In this document: piece by piece, positions 37,788-46,951 of the stretch
Position numbering within the stretch: the first letter of the stretch is position 1
Layout of the letters: every line of letters starts with the position of its first letter
Assembly (NCBI GenBank): GCA_902601475.1
Contig: CACKNK010000008.1
Coordinates: 1 to 60,789 of the forward strand
DNA length: 60,789 nt
DNA from: an uncultured SAR86 cluster bacterium
GTDB lineage: Bacteria > Pseudomonadota > Gammaproteobacteria > Magnimaribacterales > D2472
Direction of reading: 5' to 3'
The notes under the pieces: generated by a model
Told to the model about the DNA's origin: nothing
The model's database searches: none
The model's input: only the letters and a program-made list of their open reading frames with translations
Position numbers and translations under genes: made by a program

Positions 37788-38307
37788 TGAGGTTGGGCGA
37801 GGCTGTCTAGCAGGACCTGTAGTTGCTGCTGCGGTTGTACTATTTAATGAGGTTGAGGGACTTAAAGATTCAAAGCAATTAACGCCCATAAAAAGAAATC
37901 GTCTTTGTGATGAAATTCTTGAAAATGGAATTACAGGAATAGGCATTTCTTCAAATGTTGAGGTTGATGAAATAAATATTCATCAAGCATCTCTCTTAGC
38001 AATGGAGAGGGCAATAAGCAATCTAGAGATAAAACCAAGTAATATTTTTGTAGATGGGAAGTTTGGATTGAACATTGATATTCCTAATCATCCAATTATT
38101 GGCGGAGATAAAAAATGTTTTTTGATTTCAGCTGCCTCAATAGTTGCAAAAGTTTATCGAGATAACTTTATGCATGAAATGGATATAGAGTATCCGGGAT
38201 TTAACTTCTCAAAACATAAAGGCTACCCGACTGCTGAGCACCTAAATTTAATTAAAGAATTTGGGCCATCAAAGATTCATAGAATGACATTTAAAGGAGT
38301 AAAATAA
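37765..38307 (+). CDS. rnhB: Ribonuclease HII
   Basis: A 180-residue enzyme that removes ribonucleotides from DNA and RNA-DNA hybrids. AGVDEVGRGCLAGPVVAAAV supplies the first acidic pair, FVDG the third acid and AASIVAKVYRD the fourth region. The start is either TTG 37765 or GTG 37771, both inside the end of lpxB. No ATG is available near, so the exact N-terminus is uncertain. The order lpxB-rnhB-dnaE is conserved. Confidence 0.94.
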   Translation: MIVQAGVDEVGRGCLAGPVVAAAVVLFNEVEGLKDSKQLTPIKRNRLCDEILENGITGIGISSNVEVDEINIHQASLLAMERAISNLEIKPSNIFVDGKFGLNIDIPNHPIIGGDKKCFLISAASIVAKVYRDNFMHEMDIEYPGFNFSKHKGYPTAEHLNLIKEFGPSKIHRMTFKGVK

Positions 38308-38313
38308 GAGCTT

Positions 38314-41300
38314 ATGAGGCCTTTTATTCATCTAAGAACGAACTCAGAATTTAGCATTTCTAGAGGTCTATTAAGGGTTAAAGAACTAGTTGATGCTGCT
38401 GTAAAGTATAAAATGCCTGCTATTGCATTAACCGATCTAAATAACTTTTTTGGGCTGGTAAAGTTTATTTCTTACGCTGAATCGAAGGGCGTCAAACCAA
38501 TTTTAGGATGCATCCTTAATGTTAAAGATTCATTTTCAGATACTCCTCACGAAGTTTTGTGTTTAGCAAAAACTAACATTGGGCTAAGAGGCTTAATAAA
38601 CTTAATTTCAATTTCACAAAATCAAATTCAAAACCATAAAAATTTTATTACTCTAGAACAACTCGAGGAATTTAAAAAAGATATCTTCATAATATTGGGG
38701 GGAAGTAATTCATATCTTTATGAATTAAATCAACAAAATAGGATTCAAGATTCTGAAAATTATTTAAAAAAATATATGTCTGTAGCAAAAGACAATTTAT
38801 TGCTAGAGATTAATAATTTTGAGGACCAAAATTTTGCTTTAGCAAAAAGAACCATCTTCAGTCTGGCCTCTAAACTTAAGATTCCTGTTATAGGAACAAA
38901 TGACTGTATGTTCCTTAACAAAGAGGACTTTGATATTCATGAAATTAAAGTTTGTATTAATAACGGTACAACACTTAATGATGCAAACAGACAGAGTAAA
39001 TTTAATACTCATCAGTACATAAAGAACTCCAAGGAAATGCATAAGGTTTTTGAGGACTGTAAAACAGTTGTGGACAATACTTTTGAAGTAGCAACTGCAT
39101 GTAATGTCAGTTTAAAAACTGGTGAATATTTCCTTCCCGAATATCCAGTTCCTGAAGGAGAAACCTTTGATTCTTTTTTGAGCTCCGAGGCACAAAAGGG
39201 TCTTACAAGGCTTTTAAAAAAACAACCAAAAAAATTACATCAGAAATATACTGAAAGACTTGATTACGAGCTCAAGTCCATAACCAAAACAGGGTTTTCT
39301 AGTTACTTTCTAATTGTTGCTGATTTTATAAAGTGGTCTAAGGAAAATGATATTCCTGTTGGACCCGGAAGGGGTTCAGGAGCAGGGTCTTTGGTTGCTT
39401 ATTGTTTGGACATTACAGAACTTGATCCAATAGAGCACGATTTACTCTTTGAAAGGTTTATTAATCCAGAAAGGATATCAATGCCTGATTTTGATATTGA
39501 TTTTTGTATGGATAAAAGAGATCAAGTTATTTCGTATGTAAGCTCAAAATATGGACAAGGCGCAGTTTCTCAAATTGCTACATTTGGGACCATGGCAGCA
39601 AGAGCAGTTGTCAGGGATGTTGCACGAGCATTAGGGAGACCTTATGGACTAGGAGACAGGATTGCAAAAATGATTCCAACAACACCAGGAATTACACTTA
39701 ATCAAGCCATAAAGAGCCAACCTCTTTTTAAACAACTAATCCAAGAGGATGATGAAGTATCCGAAATAATTGATCTTTCTTTTAAATTAGAGGGAATTGC
39801 GAGAAATGTTGGCAAGCATGCCGGTGGAATAGTAATTGCTCCAGGAAAAATTACTGATTTCTGCCCCACTTATGTGGATGAGCAATCACAATCAGTGATG
39901 ACTCAATACGATAAAGACGATGTCGAAACTATTGGTTTAGTGAAGTTTGATTTTCTTGGTCTCAGAACTTTAACCGTTATTGACAATGCTGTTAAGGAAA
40001 TTAATAAATTCCGTTCATCTTCAGATCTTGAACCTATAGACATCCACTCCATTAAACTTGACGATCCAAAAGTTTTTGAACTTCTAGCATCAGGGAATAC
40101 TTCCGCAGTTTTTCAACTTGAATCGGTTGGAATGAGGGATCTCATTCAGAGATTAATTCCAACAAAATTTGAAGAAATTACCGCGTTGCTCGCACTTTAT
40201 AGACCAGGCCCTCTTGAATCTGGTATGCATGATGAGTTTGTTAATCGTAAGCACGGCAAAGTAAAAGTTACATATCCCCATGATCTATTAGAACCTGTCT
40301 TGAAGGAAACCTACGGTGTTATTTTATATCAAGAGCAAGTTATGCAAGCTGCTCAGGTGCTTGCAGGTTATTCACTTGGCCAGGCAGATATTCTCAGAAG
40401 AGCTATGGGTAAAAAGAAAGTAGAAGAAATGGAGCAGCAAAGAGAGATTTTTGTAAATGGCTGCAAAAAAAATAATATTAAGGCGCCAGTTGCAGAAAAG
40501 ATATTTGATTTAATTGAGAAGTTTGCCGGTTATGGCTTTAATAAATCCCATTCTGCAGCCTATGCTTTGATTTCATATCAAACAGCATATTTAAAGACCT
40601 ATTATCCAGCATACTTCATGGCAGCAGTCCTATCCTCTGATTTGGGTAATACAGATAAAGTTCAAATCCAAATCCAAGAATGTAAAAAAATGGGTTTAAA
40701 GGTTATTAAGCCGAACATAAATACATCTATTAAAAACTTTAAAGTAAATCAAAATCAAAAGATCGAATATGGCTTAGGAGCAATCAAAGGTGTTGCAGAT
40801 TCCTATATCACCCATCTAATTGAAAAAAGATTATCAGGTTTTAAAGATTTATTTGATTTAACAAAAAAAACCGATATCAAGCTGGGTGGCAAGAAGTCTA
40901 TTGAGGCTTTAGCAAAGTCAGGTGCTTTTGATTCAATATCTCCATCGAGATCTGTCGCTATAGAAGCTTTAGAGGATGTTTTGCGTGAAGGACAAAAAGC
41001 ACAATCTTCTAGCTCAGATCTCTTTTCTTCAGTCCAGCAAGAATTTGATCCCTATGATAAGTATAAAAATACAAGTGATTTACCTCCAGAATTAATTCTT
41101 GAGCATGAAAAGACTGCTTTAGGGTTTTATATGTCTGGCCATCCTGTTAAAACAATTAGTAAAAGAGTTGCCCACATAAGAAGTCATGAAATAGATCAAA
41201 TAACCGTTGATACTAAAAAGGTAAAAGTAGTCGGATTAGTGAATAATATAAGACAGATTCGAGATCGATCAGGTAAACCAGTTATGTTCATTAGTTTTGA

Positions 41301-41748
41301 TGATGGCACTTCATCAATGGAGGGTATCATCGGTTCTGAAATACTAGAAAAGTATCATTTTTTAGTAAAAAAAGGAGCTATTTTAGTTTTTGTAGGGAAT
41401 GCAGAATTTGACGATTATAAAACTAAGGAGATGGGGACTAAGATGTTCAAACTGGACATTAAAAGGATTGAACTTCTTGATAATGAATTATCTGAAAAGT
41501 CTGGTAGCCTCATCGTTGATCTTACAAATAACAATGATGCGGAAGTTCAAGAATCAATTTCAAAGCTTAAAAAGTTGAATGGTAATTTTTGGGATGAACA
41601 ATCGTGCACTGTTAAGTTGAAAGTGAGTAAAAATAATACATGTGCTCTAATCAAATTAGGAGATCAGTATTCAGTGCCCCCAACATCAGAAAACATTAAA
41701 ATCCTGAATGAAATTTTTAATACTGATAAGATTAGTTTGGGATCCTAA
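38314..41748 (+). CDS. dnaE: DNA polymerase III subunit alpha
   Basis: The 1144-residue replicative polymerase. The N-terminal PHP domain begins FIHLRTNSEFSISRG. The palm carries catalytic acids in MPDFDIDFCMD and in YDKDDVETIGLVKFDFLG. A helix-hairpin-helix region and a C-terminal OB domain (VKVVGLVNNIRQIRDRSGKPVMFISFDD) follow. The usual clamp-binding motif QADMF appears as SSDLF, without Gln. E. coli DnaE has 1160 residues. It lies 6 bases after rnhB and 2 before accA. Confidence 0.97.
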   Translation: MRPFIHLRTNSEFSISRGLLRVKELVDAAVKYKMPAIALTDLNNFFGLVKFISYAESKGVKPILGCILNVKDSFSDTPHEVLCLAKTNIGLRGLINLISISQNQIQNHKNFITLEQLEEFKKDIFIILGGSNSYLYELNQQNRIQDSENYLKKYMSVAKDNLLLEINNFEDQNFALAKRTIFSLASKLKIPVIGTNDCMFLNKEDFDIHEIKVCINNGTTLNDANRQSKFNTHQYIKNSKEMHKVFEDCKTVVDNTFEVATACNVSLKTGEYFLPEYPVPEGETFDSFLSSEAQKGLTRLLKKQPKKLHQKYTERLDYELKSITKTGFSSYFLIVADFIKWSKENDIPVGPGRGSGAGSLVAYCLDITELDPIEHDLLFERFINPERISMPDFDIDFCMDKRDQVISYVSSKYGQGAVSQIATFGTMAARAVVRDVARALGRPYGLGDRIAKMIPTTPGITLNQAIKSQPLFKQLIQEDDEVSEIIDLSFKLEGIARNVGKHAGGIVIAPGKITDFCPTYVDEQSQSVMTQYDKDDVETIGLVKFDFLGLRTLTVIDNAVKEINKFRSSSDLEPIDIHSIKLDDPKVFELLASGNTSAVFQLESVGMRDLIQRLIPTKFEEITALLALYRPGPLESGMHDEFVNRKHGKVKVTYPHDLLEPVLKETYGVILYQEQVMQAAQVLAGYSLGQADILRRAMGKKKVEEMEQQREIFVNGCKKNNIKAPVAEKIFDLIEKFAGYGFNKSHSAAYALISYQTAYLKTYYPAYFMAAVLSSDLGNTDKVQIQIQECKKMGLKVIKPNINTSIKNFKVNQNQKIEYGLGAIKGVADSYITHLIEKRLSGFKDLFDLTKKTDIKLGGKKSIEALAKSGAFDSISPSRSVAIEALEDVLREGQKAQSSSSDLFSSVQQEFDPYDKYKNTSDLPPELILEHEKTALGFYMSGHPVKTISKRVAHIRSHEIDQITVDTKKVKVVGLVNNIRQIRDRSGKPVMFISFDDGTSSMEGIIGSEILEKYHFLVKKGAILVFVGNAEFDDYKTKEMGTKMFKLDIKRIELLDNELSEKSGSLIVDLTNNNDAEVQESISKLKKLNGNFWDEQSCTVKLKVSKNNTCALIKLGDQYSVPPTSENIKILNEIFNTDKISLGS

Positions 41749-41750
41749 TA

Positions 41751-42692
41751 ATGAAAGAGCACTTTTTAGATTTTGAAAGACCATTAGCTGAAATTATTGA
41801 AAAAATTGAGGCTCTGCAGGCTGCATCAAATGAAGATCCAGAACTGTTAGGTCAAATTGAAAAGCTTCGTAAAGAGGAAGAAAAACTAAAAAATAAAATT
41901 TTTTCTAAACTTTCTACATGGCAAAAGGTTCAAGTTGCTCGTCACCCTCAGAGACCCCATACATCAGACTATATCAAAGCTGTATTTTCAGATTTTATTG
42001 AACTTCATGGTGATCGTCAGTTTGCAGATGATCAATCCATCATAGGTGGCATTGCAGAAATTGAAGGCAATTCTGTGATGGTGATCGGCCATGAAAAAGG
42101 AAGAGAGACAGAGGATAAAGTAAAAAGAAATTTTGGCATGCCACAGCCTGAAGGGTATAGAAAGGCAAAACGATTAATGCAGTTAGCGGAGCGTTTTAAC
42201 TTACCTGTGATTACTTTTATTGATACAGCTGGTGCCTATCCAGGTATTGAGGGCGAAGAAAGAGGTCAAAGTGAGGCTATAGCTACGAATCTAGCTGTCA
42301 TGTCAAAGTTGAGGACTCCGATCATTGTAATTATTACCGGAGAGGGTGGATCAGGAGGAGCTTTAGCAATCGGAGTCGGTGATTACATTGCAATTTTGGA
42401 ACATGCTACTTATTCAGTTGCTTCGCCTGAAGCTTGCGCATCAATCATTTGGAGGACTGCTGAAAAGGCTTCAGATGCTGCTGAAGCAATGAAAGTTAGC
42501 GCACAAGAACTCATTAAAATAAAGATTGTTGATGAGATTATAAAAGAGCCGCTTGGAGGCGCTCACAGAGATTATAAAGAAATCAGCGAATCAGTGCGTT
42601 CATGTATTTTAAAAAACTTAGGCACACTTTTATCTAAACCTATAGATGATCTGCTTGAAGCAAGATATAAAAAGCTATTAGAAATTGGCTAA
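41751..42692 (+). CDS. accA: Acetyl-CoA carboxylase carboxyltransferase subunit alpha
   Basis: A 313-residue subunit that with AccD transfers the carboxyl group from biotin to acetyl-CoA, the first committed step of fatty-acid synthesis. It begins with the LDFERPLAEI helix and has FIELHGDRQFADDQSIIGG, IDTAGAYPGIEGEERGQSEAIA and TGEGGSGGALAI, all family signatures. Its place between dnaE and tilS is typical of gammaproteobacteria. tilS starts 8 bases inside its end. Confidence 0.97.
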   Translation: MKEHFLDFERPLAEIIEKIEALQAASNEDPELLGQIEKLRKEEEKLKNKIFSKLSTWQKVQVARHPQRPHTSDYIKAVFSDFIELHGDRQFADDQSIIGGIAEIEGNSVMVIGHEKGRETEDKVKRNFGMPQPEGYRKAKRLMQLAERFNLPVITFIDTAGAYPGIEGEERGQSEAIATNLAVMSKLRTPIIVIITGEGGSGGALAIGVGDYIAILEHATYSVASPEACASIIWRTAEKASDAAEAMKVSAQELIKIKIVDEIIKEPLGGAHRDYKEISESVRSCILKNLGTLLSKPIDDLLEARYKKLLEIG

Positions 42693-43659
42693 ATTAGCTT
42701 TCAATTCAAAATTTTCTGAATCTCATTTCTTTAAGAATCTTGACGTATTTGTTGGGCTGAGTGGTGGGGCTGATTCCATAGCTCTTTTGCATTATTTGAA
42801 TGAAATGAATAAGTCTAATGAAATAGGATCTCTTAAAGCAATTCATGTAAATCATGGGTATTCACCTGAATCAAAAAAATGGGAGAAATTTTGTAAAGAC
42901 TTTTGTAAAAATCATAATATTGAATTTACAGCAACCTCTATTCCGAACTTAGATAGCACAGCCAGTCTTGAAGGCAGCTTTAGAAAAGCAAGATTAAAAA
43001 TTTTTGGAAATATAATTAGAACACCCGGTGTCCTAGCATTAGGTCATCATATGAATGATCAGGTTGAAACAATACTTTTTAGAATGTTTAGGGGTAGTGG
43101 TCCCGAAGGCATATCTGGTATTAATGAAGTGAGTATAGTGGATGAAATTAAGGTCCTAAGACCAATGTTAAAAATTGAAAAAGATGAAATTTATGAATAT
43201 GTTGAAAAGCATAACCTAGAGTATATTCATGATCATAGTAATGATGATGAGCAGTTTGATAGAAATTTTATAAGAAGCAGACTTATACCTCTGATTAGTG
43301 AGCGTTGGCCAGCTGCAATTAAAAAAATTTCTGACTTGAGTGAATTATCTCAACAAGATATTGAGTTTAAAAATATTTTTTTGGAGCAAAGGATCGAAGA
43401 GTTTGGATCAGAATCAGGTCTTAATATATCAAGCTTATCTAAACTTTCTGAAATCGAACGTACTTACATAATTAGGCATTGGATTAAAAAAAATGGCTTC
43501 TCTCAACCTAACCGTAAAACACAACTAGAGATTGAGAAAATATTCTTTTGCTCACAGACCACATCAAACAGTTCAGTTCAATGGAGTAGAGCTGATAATG
43601 CACAAAAAAGCTGTAAAATGTTTACTGATAAAAAATCTTTAATTATTAAGGAGCCATGA
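42685..43659 (+). CDS. tilS: tRNA(Ile)-lysidine synthase, short form
   Basis: A 324-residue enzyme that converts the wobble C of tRNA-Ile(CAU) to lysidine so that it reads AUA. The PP-loop SGGADS is at residues 26-31, and LGHHMNDQVETILFRMFRG and RNFIRSRLIP are diagnostic. E. coli TilS has 432 residues; here much of the C-terminal domain is missing. The start is TTG at 42685, overlapping accA by 8 bases. The stop overlaps the next gene (ATGA). Confidence 0.92.
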   Translation: MAKLAFNSKFSESHFFKNLDVFVGLSGGADSIALLHYLNEMNKSNEIGSLKAIHVNHGYSPESKKWEKFCKDFCKNHNIEFTATSIPNLDSTASLEGSFRKARLKIFGNIIRTPGVLALGHHMNDQVETILFRMFRGSGPEGISGINEVSIVDEIKVLRPMLKIEKDEIYEYVEKHNLEYIHDHSNDDEQFDRNFIRSRLIPLISERWPAAIKKISDLSELSQQDIEFKNIFLEQRIEEFGSESGLNISSLSKLSEIERTYIIRHWIKKNGFSQPNRKTQLEIEKIFFCSQTTSNSSVQWSRADNAQKSCKMFTDKKSLIIKEP

Positions 43660-44432
43660 TGGAATTTGAAAGTCTTAAACTCTCAATTGATGAAACAGTA
43701 GCAACAATTGCCTTTTCTAGGCCAGAAGTAATGAATGCTTTTAATACTCAACAAATAATCGACTTAAACGAAGCTACTGAAATTGTAAAGAATGACTCTA
43801 GCATTAGAGTCTTAGTACTAACAGGTGAGGGCAAAGGCTTTACATCAGGTGCTGACCTTAGCGAGAATGATCCTACCTGGAAAGATACTAAAGATGCTCT
43901 TATGAGAGGATACTTTCCTTCAATTAATAATATTATTTCCATGCCAAAAATAGTTATTGGAAGCATTAATGGTCCTGCTGCAGGTATTGGCGCGGCTTAC
44001 GCAATGGCATGCGATTTAAGAATTATGTCCGAGGAAGCATTTATTCTGTCTGTATTTAGTAATATAGCTCTGGTGCCTGATGGCGGATTAAGTTGGTTGC
44101 TTGCTAGAAATATTGGATATAGCAAAGCATTGGAATTTGCAATTGAGGCTAAAAAAATTGGTTCACAGGAGTGTCTTCAACTTGGAATTGCAAATAAGGT
44201 ATGTTCTCCAGAGAATCTTGAAAGTGAAACTCAAAAATGGGCACAAGCCATCTCCATGCGATCACCACAAGCTGTGTCTAATACTAAAAAAATAATGAGA
44301 GATTCTTTAGAAAAGAAATTTATTCAAACCTATGAGGATGAGGCAAATACACAAAATAGTATTTTGGGGAATGATGAGTTCAAAGAAGGGGTAGCTGCTT
44401 TTTTTGAAAAGAGAAAGCCAGTATTTAAATAG
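43656..44432 (+). CDS. Enoyl-CoA hydratase/isomerase family protein (crotonase)
   Basis: A 258-residue crotonase-fold protein, with GEGKGFTSGADLSEND near residue 60 and INGPAAGIGAAYAMACDLRI near 110 forming the oxyanion hole. VPDGGLSWLLARNIG has Asp where hydratases often have Glu. Its substrate is unknown. It is the second crotonase in the window and is clearly different in sequence from the one at 8287. It is coupled to tilS by a 4-base overlap and overlaps convergent leuA by 8 bases. Confidence 0.85.
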   Translation: MMEFESLKLSIDETVATIAFSRPEVMNAFNTQQIIDLNEATEIVKNDSSIRVLVLTGEGKGFTSGADLSENDPTWKDTKDALMRGYFPSINNIISMPKIVIGSINGPAAGIGAAYAMACDLRIMSEEAFILSVFSNIALVPDGGLSWLLARNIGYSKALEFAIEAKKIGSQECLQLGIANKVCSPENLESETQKWAQAISMRSPQAVSNTKKIMRDSLEKKFIQTYEDEANTQNSILGNDEFKEGVAAFFEKRKPVFK

Positions 44433-46083
44433 ATATCTTATCGAAGCCTATCATAATTGCTCTCAAAGAAGCTCTTATAGTATTCTCATCTATGCCTACA
44501 CCCCAACGAGTTTTATTTCCATCAGATATTTCTATATATGCAACAGCTTTTGCATCTGATCCAGTACCCAATGAATGTTGATGATAGTCAGTAACACTAA
44601 GATTTAAACCCATTTTTTTATTTATCCCTTGAATCATTGCATCAATTGGACCATTTCCACTTCCTGAAAACTCTAGTTTTTTTTGATTTAATTTGGCCTC
44701 AACTTTGATACTGTCATTTTCACCATCACTGGTATTAAGTTCAAATGAAATCAATTTGGCTTTATTTGGTCCTTGAATAAAATTTTTATCAAAGATATCC
44801 CAAATCTCATGTGAGAGCAGTTCTTTGCCTGTTTCGTCTGCAACTTTTTGTATTTTTGTAGAAAGACTGATTTGAAGTCTTCTTGGGAGAGATACCCCAT
44901 GATCTTTTTCTAAAATATAAGCAATACCACCTTTGCCTGACTGTGAATTAATACGCACTACTGCTTCATAAGTTCTTCCTAGATCCGAGGGATCAATGGG
45001 CAGATAAGGCACTTCCCAATGTGGATTATTTGATTGGCTGATGGCTGAAAGGCCTTTTTTTATTGCATCCTGATGTGAACCAGAAAAAGCTGTAAAAACT
45101 AAATCTCCAGCATATGGGTGTCTTGGATGAACCGGTAATTGATTACAGTATTCAACTTCACGAATCACATGGTTGATATTGTTAAGTTCTAGCTCAGGAT
45201 CAACTCCCTGAGTTAGTAAATTTAGAGCTAAAGTAACAATATCTACATTACCTGTTCTTTCGCCGTTACCAAACAAAGTTCCTTCAACTCTATCGGCACC
45301 AGCCATAACACCGATTTCAGCTGCACCAACAGCAGTTCCTCTATCATTATGAGGATGCAGAGAGACAATCACATCCCCTCTATTATTTAGATTTCTAATC
45401 ATCCACTCAATTTGATCTCCATAAACGTTGGGGCTAGACATCTCTACCGTAGCTGGCAAATTAATAATAATTTTTTCATCACTACAGGGCTTAAGGATAT
45501 TTACAACCTCGTTACAAACTTCAGCTGCAAAATCTACCTCAGTACCAGTAAAGCTCTCAGGTGAATACTCAAAACGCCAATTAGTTTTATTATATTTTTT
45601 TGATAGTTCTTTGATAAGAAGGGCTCCATCTACAGCAATTTTTTTGATGCCTTCCTTATCATCATCAAACACCACTTTTCGTTGAAGTGCTGATGTAGAG
45701 TTATAAAAATGCACTATTGCTTTATCAATCCCAATCAATGACTCAAATGTTTTCTCAATGATGTGCTGTCTAGACTGAGTCAGTACTTGAATAGTGACGT
45801 CATTAGGGATTTTTTTCTCTTCAATTAAGTATCTTACAAAATCATAATCAGTTTGAGATGCTGCTGGAAAACCAATTTCAATTTCTTTAAAGCCAAGGGA
45901 GCATAGTAGTTCAAACATTTTGACTTTTTTTTCATGCCCCATAGGTTCAATCAGAGCTTGATTGCCATCTCTCAAGTCAACTGAACACCAAATTGGAGCT
46001 TTAGTAATTTTTTTGTCTGGCCATGTCCTGTCCCTCAGTTCAACTGAAGAAAAGGGTTTGTATTTTTTTGCAATATCTTTCAT
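44425..46083 (-). CDS. leuA: 2-isopropylmalate synthase, long (type 2) form
   Basis: A 552-residue Claisen-condensing enzyme that commits 2-ketoisovalerate and acetyl-CoA to leucine. The N-terminal TIM barrel has APIWCSVDLRDGNQALIEPM, and SLHPHNDRGTAVGAAE supplies metal-binding histidines. The C-terminal regulatory domain (about 430-552) ends with NTIRASLRAI. These features resemble the actinobacterial-type LeuA rather than the E. coli form. It is divergent from the next gene with only 9 bp between start codons, so no leader attenuator can exist. Confidence 0.93.
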   Translation of the reverse strand: MKDIAKKYKPFSSVELRDRTWPDKKITKAPIWCSVDLRDGNQALIEPMGHEKKVKMFELLCSLGFKEIEIGFPAASQTDYDFVRYLIEEKKIPNDVTIQVLTQSRQHIIEKTFESLIGIDKAIVHFYNSTSALQRKVVFDDDKEGIKKIAVDGALLIKELSKKYNKTNWRFEYSPESFTGTEVDFAAEVCNEVVNILKPCSDEKIIINLPATVEMSSPNVYGDQIEWMIRNLNNRGDVIVSLHPHNDRGTAVGAAEIGVMAGADRVEGTLFGNGERTGNVDIVTLALNLLTQGVDPELELNNINHVIREVEYCNQLPVHPRHPYAGDLVFTAFSGSHQDAIKKGLSAISQSNNPHWEVPYLPIDPSDLGRTYEAVVRINSQSGKGGIAYILEKDHGVSLPRRLQISLSTKIQKVADETGKELLSHEIWDIFDKNFIQGPNKAKLISFELNTSDGENDSIKVEAKLNQKKLEFSGSGNGPIDAMIQGINKKMGLNLSVTDYHQHSLGTGSDAKAVAYIEISDGNKTRWGVGIDENTIRASLRAIMIGFDKISI

Positions 46084-46092
46084 TATTTCTTA

Positions 46093-46518
46093 ATGCATTT
46101 TTCTAAGAATAAAAAAACATCATTTATTCTCAATACTTTAGGTATTGACATGCTTTCAATCTCGGAAAAACTAGACAATTCAGTACAAACGTATGTCCAT
46201 TGTTCCCTAAGGGACCGTATTCTAACACTACATTCTCATTCTTTGGATGAATATAGTGAAAGAGAGCTCGAGCTTCTTTCTAAAATTGAAGCATCAGTAT
46301 CCAAAGAAAATAAAAAAAATAGAATCTTGGAATTAACCTGGGATGATTTTTTAAATAATCATGAATTATTAAATATAGAAATTATTCTTAACTTCACTAA
46401 TATCAAAATTGATAAAAAAAATGAATTAACTCCACAGAACCTAGCTTTATTAATTAAAAAGCCTGAGGAAAAGAAATTATTATGGGAAAAAATGCAGGCT
46501 CTTTTAAATGATGACTAA
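46093..46518 (+). CDS. holD: Putative DNA polymerase III psi subunit (HolD-like)
   Basis: A 141-residue protein with weak but position-consistent likeness to HolD. It has an N-terminal LGID segment (E. coli LGIT), a charged middle, and a C-terminal pattern ending PEEKKLLWEKMQ where E. coli has PTARAALWQQI. The length matches (137 in E. coli). It sits directly upstream of rimI with an 11-base overlap, exactly where holD lies in E. coli. Psi bridges the clamp loader and chi/SSB. The call rests on context plus faint similarity. Confidence 0.6.
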   Translation: MHFSKNKKTSFILNTLGIDMLSISEKLDNSVQTYVHCSLRDRILTLHSHSLDEYSERELELLSKIEASVSKENKKNRILELTWDDFLNNHELLNIEIILNFTNIKIDKKNELTPQNLALLIKKPEEKKLLWEKMQALLNDD

Positions 46519-46951
46519 TATTAGGCTATCAAATCCATCTGATCTTAAGAGCTTATTAATTATAGAAAACAATACCAATCCATCACCTTGGACTGAAAAG
46601 CAAATGCAGTCTTCCTTTGATGTCGGACATCACTCTTTCTTGTATGAGGATAACAATGATAGTGTCATTGGATTTGTTATATATGTTGCAGTTGAGCAAG
46701 AAGCACATTTATTAAATATAGCTGTAGATAACAATTACCAAAGAAAAGGGATCGGCTCAATTCTGATAAATCATTTAAAGAAACAAGTTCAGGCAATGGG
46801 AATCAACTTGATTACTCTTGAAGTAAGAGTGTCAAATACAAATGCGATTTCTTTCTATAAGAAACATAACTTTATAGAGGATGCCATTCGAGCAAACTAT
46901 TACAGCAAACCAAAGCCAGAAGATGCTTTGTTAATGAGTGTTAGTCTCTAG
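46508..46951 (+). CDS. rimI: Ribosomal protein alanine N-acetyltransferase RimI-like
   Basis: A 147-residue GNAT enzyme. Motif A, LLNIAVDNNYQRKGIGSILINHL, holds the acetyl-CoA pyrophosphate loop (QRKGIG). EVRVSNTNAISFYKKHNF is the motif that follows in RimI proteins, which acetylate the N-terminus of S18. It overlaps the holD candidate and converges with a hydrolase gene with a 21-base overlap. Confidence 0.88.
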   Translation: MMTNIRLSNPSDLKSLLIIENNTNPSPWTEKQMQSSFDVGHHSFLYEDNNDSVIGFVIYVAVEQEAHLLNIAVDNNYQRKGIGSILINHLKKQVQAMGINLITLEVRVSNTNAISFYKKHNFIEDAIRANYYSKPKPEDALLMSVSL

